From the NCBI RefSeq assembly GCF_028769735.1, contig NC_088171.1, positions 134,091,033 to 134,155,032 on the forward strand: a stretch of 64,000 nt of DNA, read 5' to 3'. The notes under the pieces were generated by a model. The model had not been told where the DNA came from, made no database searches, and was given only the letters and a program-made list of their open reading frames with translations. This document shows, one piece after another, positions 10,401 through 20,100 of the stretch. Both the position numbers and the translations under genes were made by a program. The DNA comes from Zonotrichia leucophrys gambelii. Taxonomy: Eukaryota; Chordata; Aves; Passeriformes; Passerellidae. How positions within the stretch are numbered: the stretch's first letter is position 1; every line of letters begins with the position of its first letter.

Positions 10401-13400
10401 CCAAGACAAGATGGACTATATCAGCTTGAGTGGCCGACTCAAGCCAACTCCCACAGGGCTGGCATCCCTACAGAAGGCAGGAGATGATATTTGCCCATAA
10501 ACCATAATGCTGAAGATCACATCATAAAAGCCACAAATCTGACACAGTCTTACTCTACTGGTGGCAAAAAATGTCTTGGGAAAATAATTCTGCCTAACTG
10601 AAGAGATGCAGGGAATTTTAGAGGGCCAGATGCACCTTTGCTTTTCCTTGCTTCCAGCAGGAATTTGTTCTTCTTCTTTAAAAATTGTAGTCTGAAGTGG
10701 AAGATGTAAAATACACATATACAGGTAAATGATTCATTAGTGTGGTATCACTGATAAATGAGCACAATAATCAGAAAGAGTTCTCCTATTTACTCCTTCA
10801 TTTGAAGAGAAGAGAAAATAATTTGACTAATCAGAAACAAATACAGAGTGGCTTGTCCTGCCATCACCTGTCAGCGGTTCAAAGGGAAAGCCTGTGTTTA
10901 CCTCTCAGGATTCTGCATTTCCTCGGTGACATAGTTGAGCGTGTCCCATCCTGAGTAGGAGAAGAGGGCAGAGTAGAGAGCCAGGGCAATCATCCCTGGG
11001 TTTGTTGCTGAGCCCTCAAACGGAGCTCTCAGGTTTTCAGTTTCCCCTGTACAAATGGCAGGTGCCAATTGACTGTTACATTTCAAGGATTGCAACTTAG
11101 ACGGGCACTACACCTCAAGTGCCAGCTAACCAAAAGGAAATAACACCCCACTGCATCCGGGTTTCATTACTGTTTCTAAAACTGCACAACTTACATTTTT
11201 AATTAACAAACAAGAGAGTTTCAACCAGATGTTCAGACAGCTACACTTGCACAGGGAGAAAAGAGAACATTTTCACATGTTTGTTATTTGGATGTGGCTT
11301 TTGTAATTCTACCAGAATTCACAGACATTACTGTTGACCCTTCGGAAGGAGGGAGCCATGCCGAGGGCATGCAGTACCCTGTCAGCCAGGATGAGGCTCT
11401 TGGCAAACCCAGTTTCAGTTCCTGAATCTGTCTCATATTCCTTCCTAACAGCTGCGCTTTTATTTTCCCCAGATGAATTAGTGGCCACTAGAGGGGGACC
11501 TCCTTTACTTTTCAGTGGGATGCTCTGACCCACAAGGGGCTTCCCCAAAACTAAGGGATGAAATTAAAAATTTTTCCTTTCAAAATTCTGCTTTCGTTAA
11601 GCTCCATTGGTTGAGATGAGAAACTGCAGAGTGCTGCAAAATAGGCCAAATGTTAGTGAAATTGCACAAGCCTTCACTGCCGTGCTGGAAAGGGGAAGAA
11701 AGGTCTTACTGAGATTGGAGAAGGAAAGTCTACCATCTAATGAAAATGGAAGCGGGTTAAGTATTAAGAGAAGACAGAAACATGCTGAAACTTCAATTAG
11801 AAAAGAAAGTAATGTCTTTTTGTAGTCTTTTTTTTGTAAAATGAAAGCACTGATTCAACTAAGGAGTTTTTAGATACTACAAATGCAATTCAGTCACCGA
11901 AGAGCAGGAGACTGAACCAAAGAAGAGAAGATATGAGATGTACACATACTTTGGAGAAGAAAACGGTTGGAAGGTAAAAGAAAGAAAAATCCAAAATGTT
12001 CAAGAAGAGTTTTTTGAGTTGTTTTTTGGTAAAGACAGTTCATATTCAGAATCAGTTATATTTACAGACCTTTAACACAAGAAGTGTATCCAAGCACATC
12101 AGAAAGAATAAGGCAGGGCTAAAACATCATAACTGTTCTTTTCATTGAAAAAGCTGCTGAATTTAAAAGGGTCATTGACCTGATCACAGCTTCCTCCAGA
12201 AATTGTCATCATTCCTCCTCCCAGACTTTCCCGTATTTAAGTGCTCAGTTCTGCTTAAACAAAGCAGAGATGAGACCTTTACTACCAGTAAAAGCCCTCA
12301 GCACTTCGTGTGCCTGACCATAATGTTCCCTTTATGCTTCAACCCTCCCTGAGCCCACAGAGCAATGCAGAGGAAACAAAATGGGCAGTATGTGGGACCA
12401 GAGGGAGCAGCCCCTGCCCCCAGCAGCACAGCAGTGAGCAGGAGGGGAGGCAGCTTTGAAGGGGGCAATTTGAAAGCAGGGGCGGTGCTGCTACAGAGGT
12501 GACATCACAGAATCACACTTTTGCAAAGCTGCAGCAGTTTCATGAGGGGAACTACTCCTTCATGCAACTGTGACCCTTAAGCAATGCTTCTTCTCGGAAT
12601 GTTCACCTCTCTGCCCTTAGGGCTGGGTTTGGTTGTCCAGGTCCCTTTAGACTTCAACCAGCTGGTGACAACTGACATGCAGAGGTAATGGCTAAACCAG
12701 AAAGCCATTCCTAAAGTCTAATGCAGCTTTATGGTGTAACACCTGATGCAACTGCAGCAAAGGAGGAGGCCAGCAAACAGAAATGGAGAAGAAAGCATGC
12801 TTGTTAGGTTTTATAAGCTAATTTAGCAGGAGAAAAAGATAATTCCTAAACTGGAGAGGGAAAACTACCTTTATTTCAATGGAATAAAGATAAAGGCTAT
12901 GCAATTTAAGAATTTCAGAGAAAATGAAAATGTAAAAACCTTAGTAATCTAAGCAGCAGAGCTAGAACTAGAGGAGAATTCACTGTACCAGAGGCCCAAA
13001 TTAATAAAATCAAATCTATTGCTATATGCAAGGCTCTGAGGTAGCACCAGCATAAACTGCTCTCCAGCTTTGCAGTGTGTTCACTTCACTCCAGTTACTG
13101 CTGATAGGAGGTGGCTCATCTGCCCTGTGATGCCTTACAGTAACACCATGCCACAGTGATTCACACAACTGCACTGTTGCAGTCTTCTCCTCTGTTTCTA
13201 GGAACAAAGATGCCCTCCCACAAATCCCACCTATGGTTTACCCTCTCTGGTTCTCTTCTGGCAGGGTGCTGTGCCTGGGGGGTGGTGCCAGTGGGGTGAG
13301 GTGGGGGGAGAAGGGTGGTGGGGGGAACTGTGAGGAGCAATGCAAATTCTGTTCTCCTGTCCTGTGACAGGACAGGTAGTAATGCATGAGTCAGACTCCG

Positions 13401-16252
13401 AGGCTGACTTGAACTAGTCAGTAGTAAAGTGATGTTAATTCAGCTGCTATTTGCTATTCAGACCAAGCAGCACAGGACTTGGCCTGAATAATTAACCCTC
13501 TATTGCTTAACAAGCCATAAAATACATCTGATCTTCCTATGGCCGACTTTTTTTTTGCAGAATAAACAACACATCATATATAAGTGTTAAAGATCTCCCT
13601 AGATGGATTTTGAAATCATCATATATGATTCATTTCATAGAATTTAGGTAAATGAAAATGATTCTTACCTTTGCCAATTTTGTAAAGGCCAACAGATATC
13701 ACCAAGATAAGAGCCATGACTTTGGCATATGTGAAAATATCTTGTACACGGGTACCCCACTTTACATTAACACAGTTAATAAATGTTAAGGAACCTGCAG
13801 AGAAAAAGATTATGCATGAAAGGAGCCCTGGATGTTTAACATCACTTAAGTCCTATTTCAAACTCATCTATCCAGATGCTACTACTCTTTCAAGGAGTAA
13901 AACTGAATTAAATTTCACCACTTCAGGACCACCCAGATTTACTAAAATGAAATACCTGGTTTAAAATTTACACAACGGTTTTCTGTTTTCATGACAGTGA
14001 GTAAGACAAAACACATCAATCTTTGAACTTTAGGACTAGCTCCTTCTCTGTTGTAGTGTGTTGTTAAGTTTCTTGTGTTATTCCCCCAATTTATGTATTG
14101 TTCTCCCCTATTATGTGTAAAATGGTTTCGTTCCCCCAGTTTTTCCCGCCACTGCTAGCCTGTCAGCTAAGTTGCTATAGTAACCGCTATTCATAGTTGC
14201 CGAAGTGTAATTGCTCCTCCCCTAGTTTCCCTTATAAGTGAAAGTTGTTTCCTCCCTAAGTCCAGTCAATCACCCCCTTTCTCCTCCCAAGTTTCGAGAA
14301 CCTTCTCCTCTCTGGAGATAGTAGTTAGCTGAGGTCCCAAGACACCTCCTTTACCTTTTGATTATTGGTCTCCATAGAGTGTCAGTTCTGTGAAGTTCAT
14401 CCCCTCACCTTTCCCGATTAGTTCCGCCTGTACCCACCCCCTTCCTTTATAATCCTGTTTCACCCCCTATGAAGAAACTTTTTCCCGGTTAGATTCCCCG
14501 CGTTTAGATCCCGCAACACCTTCAATAAACCGATGTTTAACCCCCGAGAAATAGTCAGCTCCGTTCCTCCCCAATACCAGCGGTGTACGCCAGTCCGCAG
14601 CCAGCACAGCCCGAGGCCATCAGACGCCGAAGAGTACTGGCCAAAAATTGCAGAAGAGCGTCGGCCTTTCGCCCTCAGCTAGTCAGACTCCAAACTTCGA
14701 GCCACATATGCCCCCCTCTGCACTTCTCCTTTTAAATAATATTTAAATTTTATTAAACTCAACAAGAGCTATTTACATACAAATGATAGTATTTCTTTAT
14801 ATCCTGTATATCAAAAATTTCTTCCTGCCAAGTTAAGCTCCAGTTTTGGTACAGAATTCTGGTATACAGAATTTTGGTATACAACTTCTGCACAAACATA
14901 GTTTGCATGCTGTGAGAAGATACTGAATTGAGCCAGGCCAACATGCTATTACTCTGTGTTCATGGTTTTGAAGTTTCCTCCTTTTCCCAAATTCTCTGCA
15001 GTCAGGCTTGTCCCTCAGCTGGCAGCAGGTCCAGCCAGGGGCTGAGCCATGTGCCCATCTGCTCTCACTCCAGCACACACAGGGCAACACAGCAAACTTC
15101 TCCCTCTTGTCACCCCCCGATTCAAAACAGAGACAGATGAGGAAAGGTGATGGTGTGCATTGGCACCAGGTGTGAAGCCCAGCTGCTGGAGAAGAGAGCA
15201 GAACAAACATGGCATGGTCACATTGAGTGCTCTCAAGCATGGATCAAAGTGGGCTTTTTCTTACCTAGAAATCTTTTTGGTCTTTGCTTCTGTTTCCCTG
15301 ACTTGCCTATAATCTACACTTCAGTTTTGAAAGGAAGAAAAAGGGTTTTGTAATTCTCAAAATGAAAATAATTTAGAAATCATTCTATATAGTAAGGGAA
15401 TTAGCATACAACCACACATGCTCAAAGAACTTCTAGCCTTCATTTTCATAAATTAATCTGTGCATGTGACAGTGTCCTGTTAGCCAGTTAGGCCAGTGAA
15501 CCCATAGACATTTGTGTACCTTTAATCAGCAGTCACAATTTCTCTCTGCCAAATTGTTGTAATTCTCCTCTCCCCTCTAGTAATACCAGCTCAAAACACA
15601 ATACATCTGAATAAAAGATTATTAGTTCTTAAGAACGTGTTTTTGATAGGTAATAATTATTTTCACAGAATGCAAAGAAATAGAAATTTAGAAAAACCTT
15701 CTCTGACCACGCATAATTACAGTTCTTAACTTCTGGCAATCACTACTTACATATACACGCAGCTGCAATCAGCCTGACTGCGTCATACGGCGGCTCACAG
15801 TGGGGAAAAATTGGCTGAACAATGTAGTTAGCAAATGTGATTGCTATCACTGCCTGAGTTGTTGGTTCGATAATTAGCAAGGAAGACCAGAGTCTGATGA
15901 AGGCCACAAAGGCCCCAAATGCCTCCAGAATATAGGCATAACTGCCTCCAGATTTTATGATGGATGTTCCCAGTTCCACGTAACACAAAGCTCCAAACAG
16001 GGAAAAAATCCCACCAAGTGCCCAGATGATCAGTGAGAGTCCATAGGAAGCACTGTACATTAAAACACCTCGGGGTGATACAAATATACCAGAGCCAATC
16101 ATGTTCCCTACAATTAAAGAAACTCCATTTAGTAATGTGATCTCTTTTTTCATCTGCATTTTTTCACTTGTCTCTGCCATATTGTCCATTTCAGCTTTTG
16201 CATTCTCAGTTCTGGACTTTTTATTGCAGCATTTTTGCCAAGGGGTTGGCAT
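4336..16252 (-). CDS. y+LAT-type amino-acid transporter light chain (SLC7A6/SLC7A7-like), 9 coding exons
   Basis: Nine minus-strand exons join with compatible phases (502+126+145+124+104+97+150+184+92 nt) into a 507-codon frame, close to the 511-515 aa of human y+LAT1/y+LAT2. Family members are 12-TM exchangers that pair by a disulfide with 4F2hc (SLC3A2) at the plasma membrane and exchange cationic amino acids for neutral ones plus sodium. Supporting residues are the TM1 motif GSGIF at residues 53-57, Cys152 in the extracellular loop (FPHCEPPY) at the expected heavy-chain cysteine position, and [15 protein letters not shown] in the TM6 region. ALCYVELGT and [10 protein letters not shown] are further family blocks. 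The chosen ATG at 16252 is the first in frame after an upstream in-frame TAA and the acceptor. No break is seen. It matches SLC7A6/7 better than other SLC7 members, but which ortholog it is cannot be settled here. The non-coding 5' exon was not located. Confidence 0.9.
4428..5110 (-). other. y+LAT-type gene intron 8
   Basis: AT-rich intron with normal GT/AG ends. No repeat family or other feature was recognised. Confidence 0.7.
5111..5294 (-). CDS. y+LAT-type gene, coding exon 8 (TM11-TM12)
   Basis: The exon encodes [38 protein letters not shown] and the end of the membrane domain, finishing at ...LLWLS. It matches the family block [21 protein letters not shown]. Acceptor TCACAG ahead of 5294; donor GTAAGC beyond 5111. 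Confidence 0.92.
5757..6194 (+). mobile_element. CR1 LINE 3' fragment (intron 7 of the transporter gene)
   Basis: The block carries classic CR1 3'-region phrases: a CTGGAGCACCTTCCCTATGA-like opening, AGGCTGAGAAAGCTGGGGCTG, ACAGGTTGCCCAGGGAGGTTG and the terminal TTATGATTCTATGA. About 440 bp, 5'-truncated, antisense to the host gene, and flanked by about 460 bp to the left and 1.3 kb to the right of intron with only short homopolymer runs. Confidence 0.9.
7535..7684 (-). CDS. y+LAT-type gene, coding exon 7 (TM9-TM10)
   Basis: A 150-nt, phase-0 exon encoding [20 protein letters not shown] and a following membrane segment up to PHRPRPVK. It matches family blocks [20 protein letters not shown] and DRPRPLK. 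Acceptor TTTCTAG before 7684, donor GTAAGT after 7535. Confidence 0.92.
7685..8716 (-). other. y+LAT-type gene intron 6
   Basis: Contains a 37-bp tandem duplication near its 5' (right) end, listed separately. A minus-strand open stretch at 8123-8344 shows no similarity I recognise and no role in the spliced frame. Confidence 0.6.
8614..8687 (+). repeat. Tandem duplication, 37-bp unit, two copies
   Basis: Two nearly identical copies beginning AGAGATGTTTTACCCC start at 8615 and 8652. The array ends about 30 bp inside intron 6 from the exon 6 donor. Near-identity suggests a recent local duplication. Confidence 0.85.
8717..8813 (-). CDS. y+LAT-type gene, coding exon 6 (TM8 region)
   Basis: A 97-nt exon found by phase. 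It encodes residues 335-366 starting [19 protein letters not shown] and ending TPVPALLFN, matching the family block LFFVGSREGHLPDAI followed by TPVPSLLFN. Acceptor TTTTTAG, donor GTAAGT. A longer plus-strand ORF runs antisense across it and is a shadow. Confidence 0.92.
9087..9190 (-). CDS. y+LAT-type gene, coding exon 5
   Basis: A 104-nt exon encoding [20 protein letters not shown] and [14 protein letters not shown], completed to Arg across the junction. It matches the family blocks [20 protein letters not shown] and AASR. Acceptor GTTACAG, donor GTATGG. Confidence 0.92.
9914..10037 (-). CDS. y+LAT-type gene, coding exon 4 (TM7 region)
   Basis: A 124-nt exon encoding [20 protein letters not shown], then [20 protein letters not shown]. 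It matches the family block [20 protein letters not shown] and NVAYYTVLDM. Acceptor TTTTGCAG, donor GTAAGT. Confidence 0.92.
10902..11046 (-). CDS. y+LAT-type gene, coding exon 3 (TM6 region)
   Basis: A 145-nt exon encoding [13 protein letters not shown], then [20 protein letters not shown] and VTEEMQNPE. The aromatic residue of SGWDTL lies in the unwound TM6 substrate-gating region of SLC7 exchangers. Acceptor TACAG, donor GTAAAC. Confidence 0.93.
11309..11548 (-). other. Unassigned open frame in intron 2
   Basis: 79 codons open on the minus strand in a compositionally distinct patch, with motifs such as [13 protein letters not shown] recognise no family, it does not fit the y+LAT reading, and no splice signals were established. 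It may be chance, a decayed insertion, or an alternative exon. Confidence 0.15.
13277..13325 (+). other. G-rich tract with quadruplex potential
   Basis: Five runs of three to six guanines separated by short loops within about 50 bases on the plus strand (the template strand of the transporter gene). Confidence 0.6.
13669..13794 (-). CDS. y+LAT-type gene, coding exon 2 (TM4-TM5)
   Basis: A 126-nt exon encoding [20 protein letters not shown], then [20 protein letters not shown]. It matches the family block [20 protein letters not shown] and TYAKVLALI. Acceptor CTCTGCAG, donor GTAAGA. Confidence 0.93.
13795..15750 (-). other. y+LAT-type gene intron 1 (between coding exons 1 and 2)
   Basis: Contains the antisense LTR-like block described separately. 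Open frames at 14759-15353 on both strands match nothing I recognise. Confidence 0.6.
14051..14715 (+). repeat. Solo-LTR-like element, plus strand (antisense to host gene)
   Basis: About 665 bp of pyrimidine-rich sequence unlike the surrounding intron, with LTR-style signals in order: a TTTATAA TATA-like box at 14447-14453 and AATAAA at 14524-14529, then a CpG-containing U5-like tail. The 5-bp repeat CTCTG sits at both edges (14046-14050 and 14716-14720) and could be the target-site duplication. The ends do not show clean TG...CA, so the edges are approximate. ERVL-type or another avian ERV LTR are both possible. Confidence 0.6.
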
Positions 16253-16268
16253 CTTCAAATCACGTTAT
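15751..16268 (-). CDS. y+LAT-type gene, coding exon 1 (N-terminus to TM3-TM4 loop)
   Basis: The exon opens after acceptor TTGTTTTCAG; 16 nt of 5' UTR, including an in-frame TAA, precede the ATG at 16252. It encodes a polar cytosolic N-terminus of about 35 residues, then [22 protein letters not shown]1-TM3 and Cys152 of the heavy-chain loop. Donor GTAAGT beyond 15751. The acceptor shows that at least one non-coding exon lies upstream. Confidence 0.93.
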
Positions 16269-16969
16269 CTGAAAACAAGAGGAGAGAACATTTTTGTAAT
16301 GCATGTGGAATCAGAGACATGGATAAGATAATTAACATACAAGGCATAAAAGATACAAAGAACAACTATTTTGCCTGATTTTATCTTGTAGTTCAGGAAC
16401 AGCACACTAGTGAAGTTTTTTAACTTTCATGGTTACATACCTTTTCAATGCATAAATATGAGGCCACTGTCTTTGGTTATAGATTCTGAAGCTTTTGTTA
16501 ACTCTCAGTTCACTATTATTATTTGTCTTGAATTGTAATTCTATTTTATGTTATTGAAAATATTTTAAGGAAGGAGGAGATACTGTATCCCTGGAAACAC
16601 GTTCTAATTCAGCTGCAGTATCTTCTACAAGAATACCTCTTCCTAAAATTTGTTCTTATCTCACAAAGAATTTCAATTTCATTATTATTTGTTTTATAAA
16701 ATGACATTCACTTGAAAACTGTTCTGCTGGAGAACACCAGAGAAAAGACAGAAAAAGAGCCTCAAAATCTCTAATCTCACAAAATAAATGTTCATATGAG
16801 GGTAAAAAAATCTTTTACTGCGGCAGTGAATAATGCAGCTTGGTTAGCTATTAACCTCACTTAACTCAGGAGAAGCCACTAACATTCAGAGGGATTGAGT
16901 CTGGGACACTCTGTCCCTGGAACGTTTCTGTGTAAGAGAGTCCAACAAAACATGTCTGCAAAAGCATTT

Positions 16970-17135
16970 CCCTGTGCTGCTCGCAGGACAAGATCCAGGT
17001 GTGCTGGGAGCTGGGAAGCAGGGCCTGAGTGCACAGGATCAGGCTGCCTGGTGCACACCTGCACAGCGCTGGGGCTGAGGAACCCCGGGCTGCAGGGGCC
17101 GCCTCAGCTCTTGGGTCCTGCTCATGCGTAACGGG
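16970..17135 (-). promoter_or_regulatory. Candidate promoter or 5' exon of the y+LAT-type gene
   Basis: A GC-richer patch about 0.7 kb upstream of coding exon 1, the only one within several kilobases. A GTGAGG donor-like site (minus strand) lies near 16854-16859. Position and composition only; no transcription-start evidence. Confidence 0.2.
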
Positions 17136-20100
17136 GCTTAGACCAATGGCTAATTTTAGCTATCTGTCTCAAAAGACATCTGTTTCTCCTTCCCTTCTCT
17201 CCTCCAGACACACTCTAAAGCACTTCTGAAGATCATTTCCTTAAAATCCTATGATCTAGATCCAAGTTCCCTGAGTAGAACAAAGCTCATCCATGCAACA
17301 CTGGCAAAACAAAACCCATTTGATTACAAATGTTTACACATTACATTTACACATTACATGTGATTCATAAATTTATGTTGTTAAACATGGGTCAATGGCC
17401 AGTTTAAAACAATCTGCCCTCCCCAAACTTCCTGAAAGGTTTTCTGTCCTTGTAAAGTATGGCTGGTTTAGCAACCCTGAATATATTATAATTCTATGTC
17501 TTCCTTCCCAGCTTTTTTGATGCAACTCACTTTCCTAATTGATCAAATAGTGAACAAGGCCTGATGAGCACTAAAAATTGAAAGATGCCGAACTCTCTTT
17601 AAAGATTAAATGCTTTTCTCATCCCAATGGCACTTTCCCTAAACACAGGAACACTGTGGGAACACTAGTATAAACTTAAACATTAACTCTTGTCAAAAGC
17701 GTCCAAGCATGACTGCAGTCTCCCTTTTGGCTTTTTGACCTCCTCCTCCTCACACACATAAGTGACTCCTGTTACTTGTCACATCATCCCTCTATGATTA
17801 AAAAACATCATCCTGTTTTGCAGGGAGAAATTTCATGCATCCAGTACACCATTCATATATCTTTCTTCAAATTCCTGATGAACTTGACCTGTTTCCTTCT
17901 GTGTGACAGAAAGGAGGAAAAAGTCACCCTCCCCACCCCAAAATACAGGCCAATAGGCCAATACTTCCAGAACCTCCTGTCTCCATTTCTGTTCTTGATG
18001 GCTACATAAAATATCAGCAGAAACCCCTCCCATGATGGCAGCTGTTTGGAGTGTTCATCATGATAGTAACATGCTAAAATCTGGACATATTTCTGTATTA
18101 ATAGTCCTTTTCTAGCATAGTTGGTTTAAAATGATTGTATGCTTCGTATGCTTGATGTATGATTTTTAATTTTTTTTTCAGATTTTTAAATGCGAGCTCT
18201 GGCTGGGAGCTGAAATGCACAACTGTTTCAGTCAGCACAGCTCAAAGGGTGTGGGAATTCAAAATTAACCTTTGTTACTCAGGTGATGTTAATGTGGAGC
18301 TATGCAAGCAGTGACCAAACCCAGGGGCTATCACATTTCCTGAAATGAAGTCTCCCTGGTAAGGAGGATACAGTTATTTTCCTGTAAAAAAGAATACATC
18401 AAGTAATTGGTAGGTATGGGTAACTGGTGTACATGGTATCAAACCTGAACTCAGATGTCTAGTACAGAGGGCCTGCTAGCTAAAGGAAATTTGATCATTT
18501 AAACTGGCAATGCTACTGAAGCCTAGTAGTACTTCTACAATCTGCAGCTTTCATGAGAGCACTAAGGTAAAGTTTAAATTATATTCTTAAGTAACACAAT
18601 GTTTTGCATATTTTCCTCTTATCTCTTGTGCTACCAAAAGTTTATTTCCAATTTCTAAAAATTTGTAACCGGAGCTGTGTAGGGAAGTATTTCTTCCATA
18701 AATAAGTGACTGCTGATTAAACCATTATGAAAGAAAAACAATTAGAAGAAACAGTTCAAAATTGAGTACTTTGAGACATGTCACATTAGCAGAACTTTTA
18801 CCCAGACCCTCAAATAAGTCCACAAATAGGTGTGGCCCGAGAATCAAAGGGAAAGAGATTCAGTTTCCATAACCAAGACATGCAACTTCACTGTAATTAA
18901 TTTATATAATCTGAAAGCAGAAATTTTTGGACAAAGTTTTTTTAACAGCTTCTGCCTTTCCTTCTCCACCAAGACAACAGTAATATTTCTAGCAGCTTTG
19001 ACAGTGCACTGATTTCATTCAGTGCCATCACATTGTTGGAGCAGTTACTGATTTCTTTATTCAGGACTATGTCCTTAAATAAACAAGATTCACTGAGTCG
19101 TGACTGATGCATGTTCTCAGCAAAGTTTTCATGCTATTAAGAAAATTAGTGGGATATAGGACATAGTCTCCTGTACAGATCTCCCTGTATAATAGCTTAA
19201 GAATATTTTTTTTGTCAAGTGTTTAAAGAATGCTTTTACATTCCAGGCAATGATGAAAACTATTCAAAGATTTGCCCAGTGTCTGTTGTCTAATTCTTTA
19301 CCTCATTTATAGCTTCTGCTATTTTTTTCCTACTGAATCTGGTCAATAGTCTTGTCCTACTGTTGTCACTATCACTTCATCCTCATGCCACCATGTTCCC
19401 TTTCTGGGACCATCACTGTTGCCTTGAACTGGTGTGCCAAGAAGCTTCAGCTGAGAAGCTTGCACGTTCAAGGATGCTTCAATAGCTCTTCTCCATCATT
19501 TGGACATTTAGGTCACATTTTGAAGGTGCACATAATCCAAGTGAGAGACAGCAAAATCTATTAACTGAGAGAGCCTATTGGGGACAACCATCAGAGCTGC
19601 AATAAGGTGATTTCTTACAGAGGTGGCCATTTTCAGTCATAAAATCCTGTACTATAATAGATGAAAAATATTTATGGTGAATCATCTAGCATTCAAAGTG
19701 GCTTTCTGAGATCAGAAAGTTTTAATTTATGTAGTAATTAAAAAGCTGAGGTTCTTCGCATTCAGTTTTAACATGATTGGGTGTTGTGATGATAAAACTT
19801 TATGGCAGCGAAATTACCAGTGCAGGCATTTTAGTAACTCTTGAGTACGAAGTCTGAAGAGCAAAGCATAAAAGCTTTCTGATGCTAAAGAAGGTCCTTG
19901 GTGTCTTGGTTCCCCAGAGTGGGACAAGCAGAAGGATCTATGGTTTCTGGAATCAATGTGCCTCAGAGGCCACAGCAGGCTGAATGACACAGCTGCCAGC
20001 ACTTGCCTCTGCCTCGTGTCAGCAAGTGAGCTCTGCTACACAGCTTCAGAACCTATTTTCATTTAGGTCTTCCTTTTTCTTAGGCACTCTCTCAATAAAT

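Larger units (their letters stand above)
11047..13668 (-). other. y+LAT-type gene intron 2
   Basis: A 2.6-kb intron. It holds an unexplained 79-codon minus-strand open frame (11309-11548) and a G-rich tract (13277-13325), listed separately. The rest is ordinary AT-rich sequence with a slightly GC-richer patch at about 12340-12500. Confidence 0.6.

Noticed and set aside
16256..16258. TTG two codons upstream of the transporter ATG as a start
   Set aside because: Non-AUG starts are rare in vertebrates and an ATG follows directly in the same frame, after an in-frame stop.
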